A stretch of 32,757 nt of DNA from Bacteroidota bacterium. Its GTDB lineage: Bacteria > Bacteroidota > Ignavibacteria > Palsa-1295. Below the pieces are notes generated by a model, which ran no database searches, was not told where the DNA came from, and saw nothing but the letters and a program-made list of their open reading frames with translations. Where the stretch lies: contig JAUZOQ010000034.1 in assembly GCA_030706385.1 (NCBI GenBank), forward strand, positions 1 to 32,757, in the 5' to 3' direction. Below, one piece after another: positions 15,691-24,238 of this stretch. Both the position numbers and the translations under genes were made by a program. The stretch's first letter is position 1. Each line of letters starts with the position of its first letter.

Positions 15691-16248
15691 ATGACTATGA
15701 TCATTCTCGGAGTCGACCCCGGAACGCTGGTGACCGGATATGGAGTCATTGAAATGACGGGGAAGTCCCACGGATCTTTCCGTGCGATAGAATTCGGCAC
15801 GATCGAATCGAAAAAGATCAGCTCGATGCCGAAACGATTAGAGACGATCTTCACGCGCTTGCAGGCCGTGATCAAACGAGAAAAGCCGGATGAGTTCGCC
15901 ATCGAAACTTCGTTCTACGATAAGAACGCACAATCGGCCATGAAACTCGGACAGGCGCGCGGTGTTGCATTAGTAACGGCGCAGCTTGCAGGATTGGAAA
16001 TCGCCGAGTATGCTCCGCGCGTGATAAAAAAAGCTGTGACGGGAAACGGGAACGCCGATAAGAGCCAGGTGGAATTTATGGTGCGCCGCTTACTCAACAT
16101 TTCCGAGCACCAGAAGCAGCTTCCCGATGCCTATGATGCTCTTGCCATTGCGATCACCCATGCTCTCAGGCGGGGCACGGGTTCGAAGAGCTCGAAAACG
16201 TGGAAAGATTTTATCGAGAATAATCCCGATAGGATCAAGAAAAAATAA
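15691..16248 (+). CDS. ruvC: Holliday junction resolvase RuvC
   Basis: RuvC cuts Holliday junctions in the RuvABC complex. The acidic active site is present; numbering from the second Met gives D7 in MIILGVDPG, E70 in FAIETSFYDKN, and D144 and D147 in LPDAYDALAIAITHAL, the same spacing as in E. coli. The length of 185 aa is normal. Two ATGs are available, 15691 and 15697; most RuvC proteins begin at the second, and no Shine-Dalgarno site decides between them. No ruvA or ruvB is in the window. The following gene starts 19 bp downstream. Confidence 0.95.
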   Translation: MTMIILGVDPGTLVTGYGVIEMTGKSHGSFRAIEFGTIESKKISSMPKRLETIFTRLQAVIKREKPDEFAIETSFYDKNAQSAMKLGQARGVALVTAQLAGLEIAEYAPRVIKKAVTGNGNADKSQVEFMVRRLLNISEHQKQLPDAYDALAIAITHALRRGTGSKSSKTWKDFIENNPDRIKKK

Positions 16249-16267
16249 TATTACGATCAACGAACGA

Positions 16268-17515
16268 ATGGGAATACCTTTCCTCACTCCTTTTCTCCGG
16301 CGCAACCAGCGCTCTCTCCGCAAGTCGCTTTTTGTTTTTGTCTTTATCGGATCGTTCGTATCCGTATTCAGTGCTCAGACCATGCGGCCGCAGGATCTTG
16401 CCAGGGATTACCTTGTGAAGCTTGTCATGAACGATTCGTCGCAGTTCTACGGAATCGTTCTGCAAAAACCTCTTCCTGACCGTATCCTCTTTCAAACCCG
16501 CAACGGGCGATTGGAAATACCGCTGAAGGATATCAACTATGCCGTTGACTACCGTTTCAATTTTGTCATGAACAGCGATCTCAAAAAAGATGCGCTGACA
16601 AATGCGACCGATGTTGAGAAATATCACCTGAGTCAACTTCTCTCGCTATCGAAGCTGGAATCGCCTTCCGTCGTGCATACGACAAATCATGATATCTTTC
16701 GCGGTTACAGGTATTTGTTCGACGATACGGCACACGTCATCATCTCCACCGATTGGGGAGAGTTGTATTTCCGATATCCCGATCTTCAATCGATCGATAA
16801 TTATTCGGGGACGAACGACAGGCGAAAAGAATTTTACACGCCGACCTATCTCAGCGTAAAAGATCCGATGGCTTCGCAGGGCTTCGTAACGCCTAATGGC
16901 ATTCCGTTCGGGCAGGGGAATAATTTTCTCTCGGATTATCTCTTAGGCGGACTGCAGATCAATTTCGGCCCGACGGATTGGCTTTCACTCAATCTCGGAG
17001 GAGTCTTTCTTCCGCTGAAAACGAATATTACCGTTGCCACAGGCGGTGCCAAATTTACTCCGCTCGCAACGGATCTATGGCATGCATCGATCGGAGCACA
17101 AGGGATGTATTCGGAAGTTGTCAAGACAACAAAGCTGTTGTTAGGATATGGGGCTGTTACTTACGGTGATTGGGAATCGCAGCTAACGCTTTTCGGTGGG
17201 TACACGATCAACCATACGGATTCGCTCGGATACAAGAATACGAAGAACGATGAATTGCTGGCAGTTCAAGGAGCGCTACGAGTTGGTGAGAATCTCAAAC
17301 TTGGAATGGAATTCTTTTTCATCTCGAATTTTGGTATCGTGCCCGTCTTAATATCGATGCGATATTTCGAGAACAATCTAACGATCGATATCGGAGTTGT
17401 ATTCTCACTCTATAAATCGGGTGAGGACCGCACGAGCAAGACGATCGGCGAGTATGTGTTCAATGTTCCGGATTTTCCGCTTGTGCCGGTGATCAGCGGA
17501 AGCTTTCACTTTTAG
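16268..17515 (+). CDS. Unknown exported protein, probable outer-membrane beta-barrel
   Basis: I do not recognise this family. The 415-aa protein starts with a basic segment and a hydrophobic stretch (RKSLFVFVFIGSFVSVFSAQ, about residues 19-38) that looks like a signal peptide. Residues about 48-80 (DYLVKLVMNDSSQFYGIVLQ and on to LEIPLKDI) resemble a small Sm/SH3-like beta barrel. From about 210 on, alternating hydrophobic strands with aromatic ends (LLGGLQINFGPTDWLSLNLG, WESQLTLFGGYTI) and the final aromatic SGSFHF suggest a transmembrane beta-barrel. I chose ATG 16268 over the in-frame extension to 16127, which lies inside ruvC. It may share the ruvC transcript. Its 3' end overlaps the convergent membrane gene by 23 bp. 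Confidence 0.72.
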   Translation: MGIPFLTPFLRRNQRSLRKSLFVFVFIGSFVSVFSAQTMRPQDLARDYLVKLVMNDSSQFYGIVLQKPLPDRILFQTRNGRLEIPLKDINYAVDYRFNFVMNSDLKKDALTNATDVEKYHLSQLLSLSKLESPSVVHTTNHDIFRGYRYLFDDTAHVIISTDWGELYFRYPDLQSIDNYSGTNDRRKEFYTPTYLSVKDPMASQGFVTPNGIPFGQGNNFLSDYLLGGLQINFGPTDWLSLNLGGVFLPLKTNITVATGGAKFTPLATDLWHASIGAQGMYSEVVKTTKLLLGYGAVTYGDWESQLTLFGGYTINHTDSLGYKNTKNDELLAVQGALRVGENLKLGMEFFFISNFGIVPVLISMRYFENNLTIDIGVVFSLYKSGEDRTSKTIGEYVFNVPDFPLVPVISGSFHF

Positions 17516-17726
17516 CTCGGGCCTTCCACCACTTTCGGTAGGCAACGATAGCCCAGAGAATTTCCACGATTCCGAATGGAATCGTCCCTGCAAGCCAGCC
17601 ATAGATACTGGAAGCAACGCAGGCAGTACCGAATACAAAGATCCAAACGGGTGCCCGGTCTTCAAGTATATATGCGATCAGCATGATGATGATCGCGGCA
17701 AATCCGAATGCAGTCAAGCCATTCAT
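17493..17726 (-). CDS. Small membrane protein of unknown function
   Basis: A 77-aa protein with two or three hydrophobic helices (about 4-20, 26-45 and 50-64), ending in a positively charged segment AYRKWWKARAK. The motif TIPFGIVEILWAIVAYRKWW recalls small uncharacterised membrane proteins found in many bacteria. The ATG overlaps the porin stop codon (ATGA), so it is translationally linked to the porin and permease operon upstream. Its final 23 bp overlap the end of the convergent gene. Confidence 0.72.
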   Translation of the reverse strand: MNGLTAFGFAAIIIMLIAYILEDRAPVWIFVFGTACVASSIYGWLAGTIPFGIVEILWAIVAYRKWWKARAKSESFR

Positions 17727-19057
17727 CAGAACCTGACAAGAAGTGCTCCGACAAGTCGTGTTTCCGCTTTGACAAGATCAGGTTTCCAGCCGGTTGGAAG
17801 GGGAGTTGTCGTGTAACCATCCGGAGATGTTACGCCACCCGGTCCGGCGAAGTAAGGAACGTCGGCTGCACGATGGACGATCTCTGCGCGCCAGGTAATA
17901 TTTTCCTGCGGCATCCAGTCAAATGTCGTCGAGCAATCCCATCCGTGAAATTGATCTCCGGGGTTCGCACTGAATGGATTCGATCCGGTTGGCCCGGCCT
18001 GACCCGTCGGTAATAGTACAAGATATCTTCCGGCATTATTCATGTAGCCGCCGCCGAATGTCCAGCCGAAGCGATCGTTGGCAAACCAGAGCCGGTGATA
18101 GATCATCCAGCTATTAAAAAATTGTTTCGGGCCCTCTGCTCCGCCGCTTAAGCCCGAGACTCCGTCGCCTTTTTCAAATCCTATATCGCCGGTAAGCGAG
18201 AAAGCTGCACGATGAATGAAGCTTCCGGGATGATTGTAGTAACGTACTTGAGCACTATTATCGGTATGAAATCGAATGCGGTCCGGTCTATCGGGAGTAT
18301 CGGTACCGTAATAATTATTCGTTACGAAGGAAAGCGATTCTTCCGGTCTCCATAAGGCCTGAAATCCAACGCCCGGCCCATTGTTAAATTTTGCATAGGC
18401 CTGCCATCCGTTGACAAGCCAGACTTCGATCTTCAGCCTGTCTGTCAGAAATGCCTGAACCCGAAGGCCGTTGAAGAACCATGGAGTATTGTCGGAAGTA
18501 TAGGATTGCTGGTACGCCCAATTCTCTGCAGCATAATAGGAGAATAGGCCGATGTAGGACATGAAAATTCCTGCATCGATATTTAATCCATGCAAGACAT
18601 CGAAATGATATCCTGCATTTGCTTCGCTGAAATACCTGTAGGCATTGGCAAGATCGAACTGGCCATGAGCGACGCTGAAATCATTTCTCGGAACACCGGT
18701 TGCTCGCGTGCCGAGTTGCAGCATGACGCGGGCATGAACATTCTCGTAGTGAAAATCTCCACCCAGGCCGAGAAAGGACAAAGTGAATTCGTTGTCTCGA
18801 GCGAGTGCCGTCGAACCAATCACTGTGTGATCGATCGGATGCTGATCGGAGGCAGTATAGTTGGCGTCAAGGAATACCGATCCGCTGAAATATTTTCCGT
18901 CAAGCAGTGTGCTGTGACGCCTGTCATTGCCATTGAGCCAGGTGAAGTCGCCATAGGTGAAGGGCTCCGGAGCGGAAGAATCTGCTGCAGGAGCCTGAGC
19001 ATATCCGATGGACACACATTCAAGAAGCATCCAGGAAACGAGGAGAATTTTTTTCAT
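17726..19057 (-). CDS. OmpL/BBP2-like outer-membrane beta-barrel porin
   Basis: A 443-aa secreted protein with a signal peptide (MKKILLVSWMLLECVSIGYA, cleavage likely after AYA/AQA near residue 20). The segment EPFTYGDFTWLNGNDRRHST and many amphipathic strands ending in aromatic residues match the putative beta-barrel porin-2 (OmpL-like) type. The protein ends in LVGALLVRF, with a terminal Phe as expected for BAM-assembled barrels. The gene lies 26 bp after a KimA-like permease gene, suggesting that outer- and inner-membrane passage of the same solute are encoded together. The transported solute is unknown. Confidence 0.8.
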   Translation of the reverse strand: MKKILLVSWMLLECVSIGYAQAPAADSSAPEPFTYGDFTWLNGNDRRHSTLLDGKYFSGSVFLDANYTASDQHPIDHTVIGSTALARDNEFTLSFLGLGGDFHYENVHARVMLQLGTRATGVPRNDFSVAHGQFDLANAYRYFSEANAGYHFDVLHGLNIDAGIFMSYIGLFSYYAAENWAYQQSYTSDNTPWFFNGLRVQAFLTDRLKIEVWLVNGWQAYAKFNNGPGVGFQALWRPEESLSFVTNNYYGTDTPDRPDRIRFHTDNSAQVRYYNHPGSFIHRAAFSLTGDIGFEKGDGVSGLSGGAEGPKQFFNSWMIYHRLWFANDRFGWTFGGGYMNNAGRYLVLLPTGQAGPTGSNPFSANPGDQFHGWDCSTTFDWMPQENITWRAEIVHRAADVPYFAGPGGVTSPDGYTTTPLPTGWKPDLVKAETRLVGALLVRF

Positions 19058-19083
19058 GGGGTAGTAGAAAAAAAGAAATCCTT

Positions 19084-21180
19084 TTACGCTTTTGCCGTAC
19101 CGCTTTCAAAGATACGAACCGGAAGGATCATTGAGTTCAATCCGTCGAACTGCAAACGGCGTTGAAGCTGATTAGCCGTTTCGTTATGCAAGAGTTTCTG
19201 ATACCAGCGCTCACGCTGGAACACAAGCTTACTGGCAAAAAAGATCGACTTATGATATTCCTTGGCAATTTCGAGACAAAGTTTATGCACCTCTTCGACG
19301 ACTTCGATTCCGACACTGACGCGGTAATCTGCCGAGAAGCCGACTCTGCGAGCCATATCCACATAACGCTGAAGGGCTTCCTCTGTCTCTTTCCGCGCAT
19401 GTTCGACTTCATCCGTGCCCTTGAGCTTTACGGAATCGAGCACGGCTGCCGATACAAAGATGACGTTCTTGAAATTGTTCGGAAAGAGGCGATGGATCGA
19501 AAGTAGGGTATGAATGCCGAGGCCGCCATAACCGCCGACTAAGAGCACTGCAGTCGGAGCATTCGGATCGAGCTTGTTTTCGGTTGTCGGCTCAGGCAGA
19601 GGGATATTCTCCAACATTGCATCCAGTTTCTGCACGCTTTTGCGCACGTCAAGATAATGCTTCTTGATCCAGTAACAGAAGAAGATCAAGGCGATCGTAA
19701 CAATAAGTGTGATCCATCCGCCCACTAAGAACTTCTCATAGATATTGACGATGAGGATCGAAAGACAGAGCGTCAGACCGATCAGGTGGATAACGATCTT
19801 CTTATACCAATCTTTATGTTCGCGTCTTCCTTTGTACCAGAACCGTACCATTCCGGTTTCCGTCAGTGAGAATGTTGCGAACACATTGATAGAGTACATG
19901 AGCACGAGTGTCGTAATATCTCCTCCCGTGATAAGAAGAGTTACCACGGCGGTGAGTCCCATGATGATGACTCCGTTCTGCATGGTAAGCCGATCGGAGA
20001 GCGAAGTGAACCGGTGCGGCATCCAGGAGTCGCCCGCCATATTTGCCATGACACGAGGCCCATCGATGAATCCTGTTTGGGCTGCAACAAAGAGCAAGGC
20101 AGCTTCCGAGCCGAGAGCGATCCAGATGAAAAGATTACCGGCATGAAAATTACCGATCATCCATGAACCGGCAAATCGATCCAAAAGCACGGCGTTCATC
20201 GTCTTGCCTGGCTCCGGAGTGGCATGGAAGAGCAAGTAGCACATCATAATACCACCGGCTGTCAGAGCAAGCGATACAGACATATAGAGCATCGTGACTC
20301 GAGCTGTATGGACTTTCGGTTCTCGCATGATCTGCAAACCGTTGGAGACCGCTTCGATTCCTGTGTACGTTCCGGCGCCCATCGAATATGCGCGGATGAA
20401 GATCATGAACATGCCCATGATTCCGATCGTCGAATATCCGTTGCTAAATCCTGTGGTCACTTCGTGGGTGACACGGCCGATTTCGGGAACATGAGAAAAG
20501 ATACCGCCGAAGATCGCTATTGCATGGGTAATGATAAAAATCATGAAGATCGGCATCAGGATCGTTACCGATTCTTTCACACCCCGCAAGTTTAGAGCCA
20601 GCAGTAGAAAAATAGCGGCTATCTCGATCGATAACTTCCAATGCGCCCATTCCATTGGCAGAACGCTGAAAATTTGGTCGGCGCCGGCAGCAATGGATAC
20701 GGAAATTGTCAGGACATAATCCACGAGAAGTGCAGAACCGCTGATAACTCCGAAGCGGGGTCCGATCAGATGCGTTGCAACAACATACCCACCGCCGCCG
20801 GAAGGGAAATGCTCGATCAGACGCGAGTAGGCATACGAAATAATAAAGACGGTGAAGGCCGTTGCAAGTGTTAGTGCGACGGCAAGATAGGTATGAGTGC
20901 CTAATGCGCGGAAAGATTCGTCAGGTCCGTATGCAGATGAAGAGAGGCCATCAGCGCCGAGTCCGACCCATGCTAAGAAAGCAACGAGTGAGATGGTGTG
21001 AAAAACGCGTGGATCTTTTAGATTGCGGGGCTTACCGAATAGTGTTCTGCGTATCCTCTTTTGGAAGCCTTCTGTTTCCTGGCCGGTATCGGAAAGATTA
21101 GGGGTAAATTTCTCAAGAGGATCTTGTGGCGAAGGAGTGTTTCCTTGCAGCGGGTCTTCCGGTGGTTCGTGAATATCCAT
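19084..21180 (-). CDS. APC-superfamily permease, KimA/YdaO-like, with USP-like C-terminus
   Basis: A 698-aa inner-membrane transporter. The start of the membrane domain (FGKPRNLKDP, then LGADGLSSSAYGPDE at 73-88 and HFPSGGGGYVVATHLIGP near 124-141) resembles KimA/YdaO-type potassium importers and related APC permeases, with about 12 helices up to residue 540. The C-terminal 130 residues (VLLVGGYGGLGIHTLL, then NVIFVSAAVLDS and IEVVEEVHKLCLEIAKEY) look like a universal-stress-protein alpha/beta domain. In KimA the cytosolic domain mediates c-di-AMP control. Potassium is a plausible substrate, but an amino acid cannot be excluded. The N-terminal 55 residues are Pro- and Asp-rich and probably disordered. 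It leads an operon with the porin and the small membrane protein. Confidence 0.82.
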   Translation of the reverse strand: MDIHEPPEDPLQGNTPSPQDPLEKFTPNLSDTGQETEGFQKRIRRTLFGKPRNLKDPRVFHTISLVAFLAWVGLGADGLSSSAYGPDESFRALGTHTYLAVALTLATAFTVFIISYAYSRLIEHFPSGGGGYVVATHLIGPRFGVISGSALLVDYVLTISVSIAAGADQIFSVLPMEWAHWKLSIEIAAIFLLLALNLRGVKESVTILMPIFMIFIITHAIAIFGGIFSHVPEIGRVTHEVTTGFSNGYSTIGIMGMFMIFIRAYSMGAGTYTGIEAVSNGLQIMREPKVHTARVTMLYMSVSLALTAGGIMMCYLLFHATPEPGKTMNAVLLDRFAGSWMIGNFHAGNLFIWIALGSEAALLFVAAQTGFIDGPRVMANMAGDSWMPHRFTSLSDRLTMQNGVIIMGLTAVVTLLITGGDITTLVLMYSINVFATFSLTETGMVRFWYKGRREHKDWYKKIVIHLIGLTLCLSILIVNIYEKFLVGGWITLIVTIALIFFCYWIKKHYLDVRKSVQKLDAMLENIPLPEPTTENKLDPNAPTAVLLVGGYGGLGIHTLLSIHRLFPNNFKNVIFVSAAVLDSVKLKGTDEVEHARKETEEALQRYVDMARRVGFSADYRVSVGIEVVEEVHKLCLEIAKEYHKSIFFASKLVFQRERWYQKLLHNETANQLQRRLQFDGLNSMILPVRIFESGTAKA

Positions 21181-21267
21181 AAGGATAAGTTATGCTTAAG
21201 ACAAATACCTCAAATTAAAGGCGGCGAGAAAACGGGGAAGGCAGGATATTAGTTCACATTCAGAGAT

Positions 21268-22665
21268 ATGACTACCGGTTCACGAATTACGTGCCGGGAA
21301 ATCGTGTTATCAAGGCCACAATTGCCGAAAAGATCGCGACCATACGCCGTACCAATTCTTCTTCTCTTCCTCCTCGGAGGTTGCATCCTTGCATTCGGGA
21401 TGGATTCCGCGCTAGCACGTTCGCGTAAGCATCCGAAGAAGAAGCCGAAAAAAGTAGCTTCGAAAATTCATACGACACGTCTCTCCCGGGAAGCGGAGCT
21501 CGCCAAACTCAAGCGTGAGATCGCCGAAACGGAGCGCGAACTTCGTGAGCACACGCAACGTGAACGCCGCACCGTCAAATCCCTTGCAGCATACGATCGC
21601 AAAACACAGGAGCTGAAACGCAAGCTCGCCTCGCTTCGCGATCAGGCTGCAGATCTGGAATCCCAAGTCGAAGAACTGGACGTTTCGATCGAGAATACCG
21701 CTTCATCGATCGATACATTGAAAAGCGCGTACGCCGCTAGTGTCACTTCACGCTATAAGACCGGGATCTATCGCAGCGGCGTTGGTGATTCGGCGATCTT
21801 CTCCGATCCCGAAGCCGGATCCGAAAAAATTCGTCGCGCCTACCTCAGCCATATCGTCAGTACTGCATTCCACCGGAATAAGAACGAACTCGATTCGACA
21901 AAAACTACGCTGACCGAAAACAAGGAGGAAGTATCGGCAACACTAAGTGAAGAGTTGAGTCAGATCGATGCAGCTAAGCGCGAGCAGATGACGACGGAGC
22001 AGAAAAAACGTGCACAGGCTGAGGAATTGAAGAAGATCCAGTCGTCAAAGCAGGCGCTGCAAAAAGAACTTGATAAGCGAAAGGCAAGCGCGAAGCGACT
22101 CGAGGCGATCATTGCTAATCTCGTTGCAAAGGAAGAAGCACAACGCAAAGCAGCAGAGCGCGAGTTGAAGCGGCGAATGGCCGAACGAAAAAAGAAACGA
22201 TCGAGCGGTAAGAAGCTGTCGAAAAAAGAGCAGCAGGAAGAGTCGCAAGATAAGATCGAAGCGAAGAATCTGGCCGGGCCGCATTCGCTCGGATGGCCGA
22301 CAAGTTCGCACAGAATCGTGCAAAGTTTCGGTGAGCATCGCAATGCTGAACTTGGTACCGTGACCATGAATCTCGGAGTCGATATCGGAACTGCTTCAGG
22401 ATCGGCTGTTCGTTCGGCAGGCGATGGTGTTGTTTCGCTTATCAGTTCACTGCCTTCGTACGGTACGATCATGATCATTCGTCATGGCGGCGGAGTTCAT
22501 TCCGTGTATGCAAATCTCTCCGGTGTCAGCGTTAGCTCAGGCAGTAAAGTGTCAAAAGGGCAGACGATCGCTTCCAGCGGCTCCAACTCCGAGCTTGGTC
22601 CCATACTGCATTTCGAAGTATGGAAGGGGAAATCCAAACAGAATCCGTTGCGTTGGTTGAAATGA
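21268..22665 (+). CDS. EnvC-like murein hydrolase activator with degenerate LytM domain
   Basis: A 465-aa protein with an N-terminal membrane anchor or signal (about 27-46), long coiled-coil regions (about 70-150 and 200-335, rich in Glu, Lys and Arg), and a C-terminal M23/LytM domain (about 350-463). The zinc and catalytic set of active LytM peptidases is degraded. The H-x3-D motif is N368-x3-D372, the catalytic His of YAHL is N416 (YANL), and the H-x-H motif is I446-x-H448. This pattern is typical of EnvC/NlpD-type proteins that activate amidases rather than cut peptidoglycan themselves. A role in septal wall splitting is inferred. No ftsE or ftsX is nearby. Confidence 0.87.
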   Translation: MTTGSRITCREIVLSRPQLPKRSRPYAVPILLLFLLGGCILAFGMDSALARSRKHPKKKPKKVASKIHTTRLSREAELAKLKREIAETERELREHTQRERRTVKSLAAYDRKTQELKRKLASLRDQAADLESQVEELDVSIENTASSIDTLKSAYAASVTSRYKTGIYRSGVGDSAIFSDPEAGSEKIRRAYLSHIVSTAFHRNKNELDSTKTTLTENKEEVSATLSEELSQIDAAKREQMTTEQKKRAQAEELKKIQSSKQALQKELDKRKASAKRLEAIIANLVAKEEAQRKAAERELKRRMAERKKKRSSGKKLSKKEQQEESQDKIEAKNLAGPHSLGWPTSSHRIVQSFGEHRNAELGTVTMNLGVDIGTASGSAVRSAGDGVVSLISSLPSYGTIMIIRHGGGVHSVYANLSGVSVSSGSKVSKGQTIASSGSNSELGPILHFEVWKGKSKQNPLRWLK

Positions 22666-22666
22666 T

Positions 22667-22732
22667 ATCCGTGAATATCCGGTGAAATCCGGGAAAGGGA
22701 AATAGCACACGGATTTCACGGATTTGACGGAT
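22667..22732. repeat. Left CGGATT repeat flank of the GxxExxY gene
   Basis: Starting one base after the EnvC-like stop, ATCCG-type units (22667-22691) are followed by CGGAT-type units (22705-22732), so this flank is itself an inverted repeat able to fold. The part 22698-22732 is a near-perfect reverse complement of 23125-23159 on the other side of the GxxExxY gene, including an exact 12-bp core GCACACGGATTT (22705-22716). Confidence 0.75.
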
Positions 22733-22748
22733 CTACACAGATTGAAGT

Positions 22749-23132
22749 ATGTTGCACGAAGCTATTACCAACAAGATCATTAGAGGTTTTTATAACGTCT
22801 ATAATACTCTCGGATTCGGATTCCTCGAAAAAGTATATGAGCGTGCCCTGTTTCACGAATTGACTTCAATGGGTCTGAGAGTTGAAAAACAAAAACCCAT
22901 CAAGGTAAAGTATAAGGGAAACGAAGTAGGCGATTACTTTGCGGATCTGATCGTGGAGGATTCAGTCATCGTTGAACTGAAGGCTGCTGAAGGCTTGGTC
23001 GAAGAGCATGAACTCCAACTCATCAACTATCTGAAGGCAACGAACATTGAGGTAGGACTACTCTTGAATTTCGGAAGGTCTGCCACGATCAAAAGAAAAA
23101 TATTCAATAACGAACTCAAAAATAATCCGTGA
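22749..23132 (+). CDS. GxxExxY protein (PDDEXK_3 nuclease-like)
   Basis: A 127-aa member of the GxxExxY family. The name-giving motif is G24-x2-E27-x2-Y30 in TLGFGFLEKVYERAL. Nuclease-like PDDEXK residues are present: D66 in DYFADLIV, then E76-x-K78 in VIVELKA. The family is widespread but has no established function. Its genes are often found embedded in CGGATT-like repeats, as here: inverted arms at 22698-22732 and 23125-23159 bracket the gene, and its stop codon lies inside the right arm. It overlaps the start of the next gene by 4 bp. Length and motifs are intact, so it is probably functional. Confidence 0.88.
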   Translation: MLHEAITNKIIRGFYNVYNTLGFGFLEKVYERALFHELTSMGLRVEKQKPIKVKYKGNEVGDYFADLIVEDSVIVELKAAEGLVEEHELQLINYLKATNIEVGLLLNFGRSATIKRKIFNNELKNNP

Positions 23133-23159
23133 CAATCCGTCAAATCCGTGTGCCATTCC
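23125..23159. repeat. Right CGGATT repeat arm of the GxxExxY gene
   Basis: Three ATCCGT units at 23125-23150 form the inverted counterpart of 22698-22732, with the exact core AAATCCGTGTGC at 23142-23153. The arm contains the GxxExxY stop codon and both candidate GTG start codons of the downstream VWA gene. Confidence 0.75.
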
Positions 23160-24040
23160 TCCTTGCAGTTTGCTTGCTCCTGCCTTCTGTGTCATTCTCC
23201 CAACCGGATGCAACCAAAATCACGCTAAAGACAAGATCGGAGTACTCTTTGGCGATCACAGCCATTCCGGGCGATACGGCGTATGTGCGAATAGGAACAA
23301 AGAAAGGACATGTGATTCGAAATCTCGTAGCAGACGATTTCCTGATCACGCGCGACGATGACACAGCCGAAATTATTTCCTGCACCAGATCAACAAATTC
23401 TCCGGCCACCGATCTGGCCATTACATTTATTCTCGATAATTCCGGTTCGATGTTTCACTCCTACGATTCACTAACGAGATATCTCGACCGGTTTCTCGAT
23501 TCGCTTGGCAAGGGCTTCACCGCCAATGCAATGGCATTCGATAATATTGAGCGAAAACGAACATTCGATGGCACGGAACGTGAGAATCTGTATATCGCAT
23601 CTAGCGGATTTACAGATGACAAACGCGAATTGAAAGATTTCTGGCATTCCTATGACAGCATTCGCACGGATCTGACTCCGCTCTATGAAACGATCATAAA
23701 AGGTTTGCTTCGCATTAGTGATAGAAGAAAGGCCGGCGATTCGCTCCGTCGCGAAGTAATGCTCGTCATCACCGATGGTGCAGATAATGCAAGTTCGGCG
23801 AGCATCGAACAATTATCGGAGCTTGCCGCCGCAATGCCAGTCAGCATCTACACCGTGAATTTTCGCAGCGATCCGGATGGTCGGTTACTGTGGCTATCGC
23901 GGAAGACTCATGGAGATCATTACATCGCCGAAGATCTGGGCGAACTTCAGAAGGTCTTGGATTTTTTGCGGGTCGATATTGCAAGTTCATACCGAATCGT
24001 TTTTCAGTTTCCTTTTCGTGGCGCGAGCGGCGGCCACTAA
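23129..24040 (+). CDS. Secreted von Willebrand factor A domain protein
   Basis: A 303-aa exported protein. A signal peptide (VPFLLAVCLLLPSVSFSQ) is followed by a short beta region and a VWA domain from about residue 95 to 290. The metal-binding MIDAS site is intact: FILDNSGSM (D103, S105, S107), a Thr in DLTPLYETI and an Asp in VITDGADNAS. Such domains mediate metal-dependent protein contacts; the partner is unknown. Two starts are possible, GTG 23129 and GTG 23150. Both fall within the repeat arm that flanks the GxxExxY gene, so the native start may have been replaced when the repeat arrived. No ATG is available before the signal peptide. Confidence 0.83.
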   Translation: MTIRQIRVPFLLAVCLLLPSVSFSQPDATKITLKTRSEYSLAITAIPGDTAYVRIGTKKGHVIRNLVADDFLITRDDDTAEIISCTRSTNSPATDLAITFILDNSGSMFHSYDSLTRYLDRFLDSLGKGFTANAMAFDNIERKRTFDGTERENLYIASSGFTDDKRELKDFWHSYDSIRTDLTPLYETIIKGLLRISDRRKAGDSLRREVMLVITDGADNASSASIEQLSELAAAMPVSIYTVNFRSDPDGRLLWLSRKTHGDHYIAEDLGELQKVLDFLRVDIASSYRIVFQFPFRGASGGH

Positions 24041-24123
24041 TCGGCTTCTCATACCGAATCTGCAGCCCAACAAATCCTTTTTCCCAGACTGATTACCGGC
24101 AAAGTTCGGTCGATTTCGGTTCT

Positions 24124-24156
24124 TTGAGAGAATTTAAAAAAAGGTTGTATCTTTGT
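24124..24156 (+). promoter_or_regulatory. Bacteroidota-type promoter of the SBP-tail collar operon
   Basis: TTTG at 24124-24127, a 21-nt spacer and TATCTTTG at 24149-24156 match the Bacteroidota consensus fully. Transcription would start near 24163, giving a leader of about 75 nt before the ATG at 24239. Confidence 0.75.
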
Positions 24157-24238
24157 TGACGGTAGAACGAAAAACTGTGTTTTTCCGGACATAGCGATCA
24201 ATGCTTGATGGATTGAACTCAATGCATCTCAATGACTT

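Noticed and set aside
1857-16267. N-terminal extensions at 1857 (RNA methylase), 5366 (acyltransferase), 15593 (PtsN-like) and 16127 (barrel protein)
   Set aside because: The extensions run inside neighbouring genes or promoter DNA and add no family-like sequence; internal ATGs at family-correct positions were preferred.
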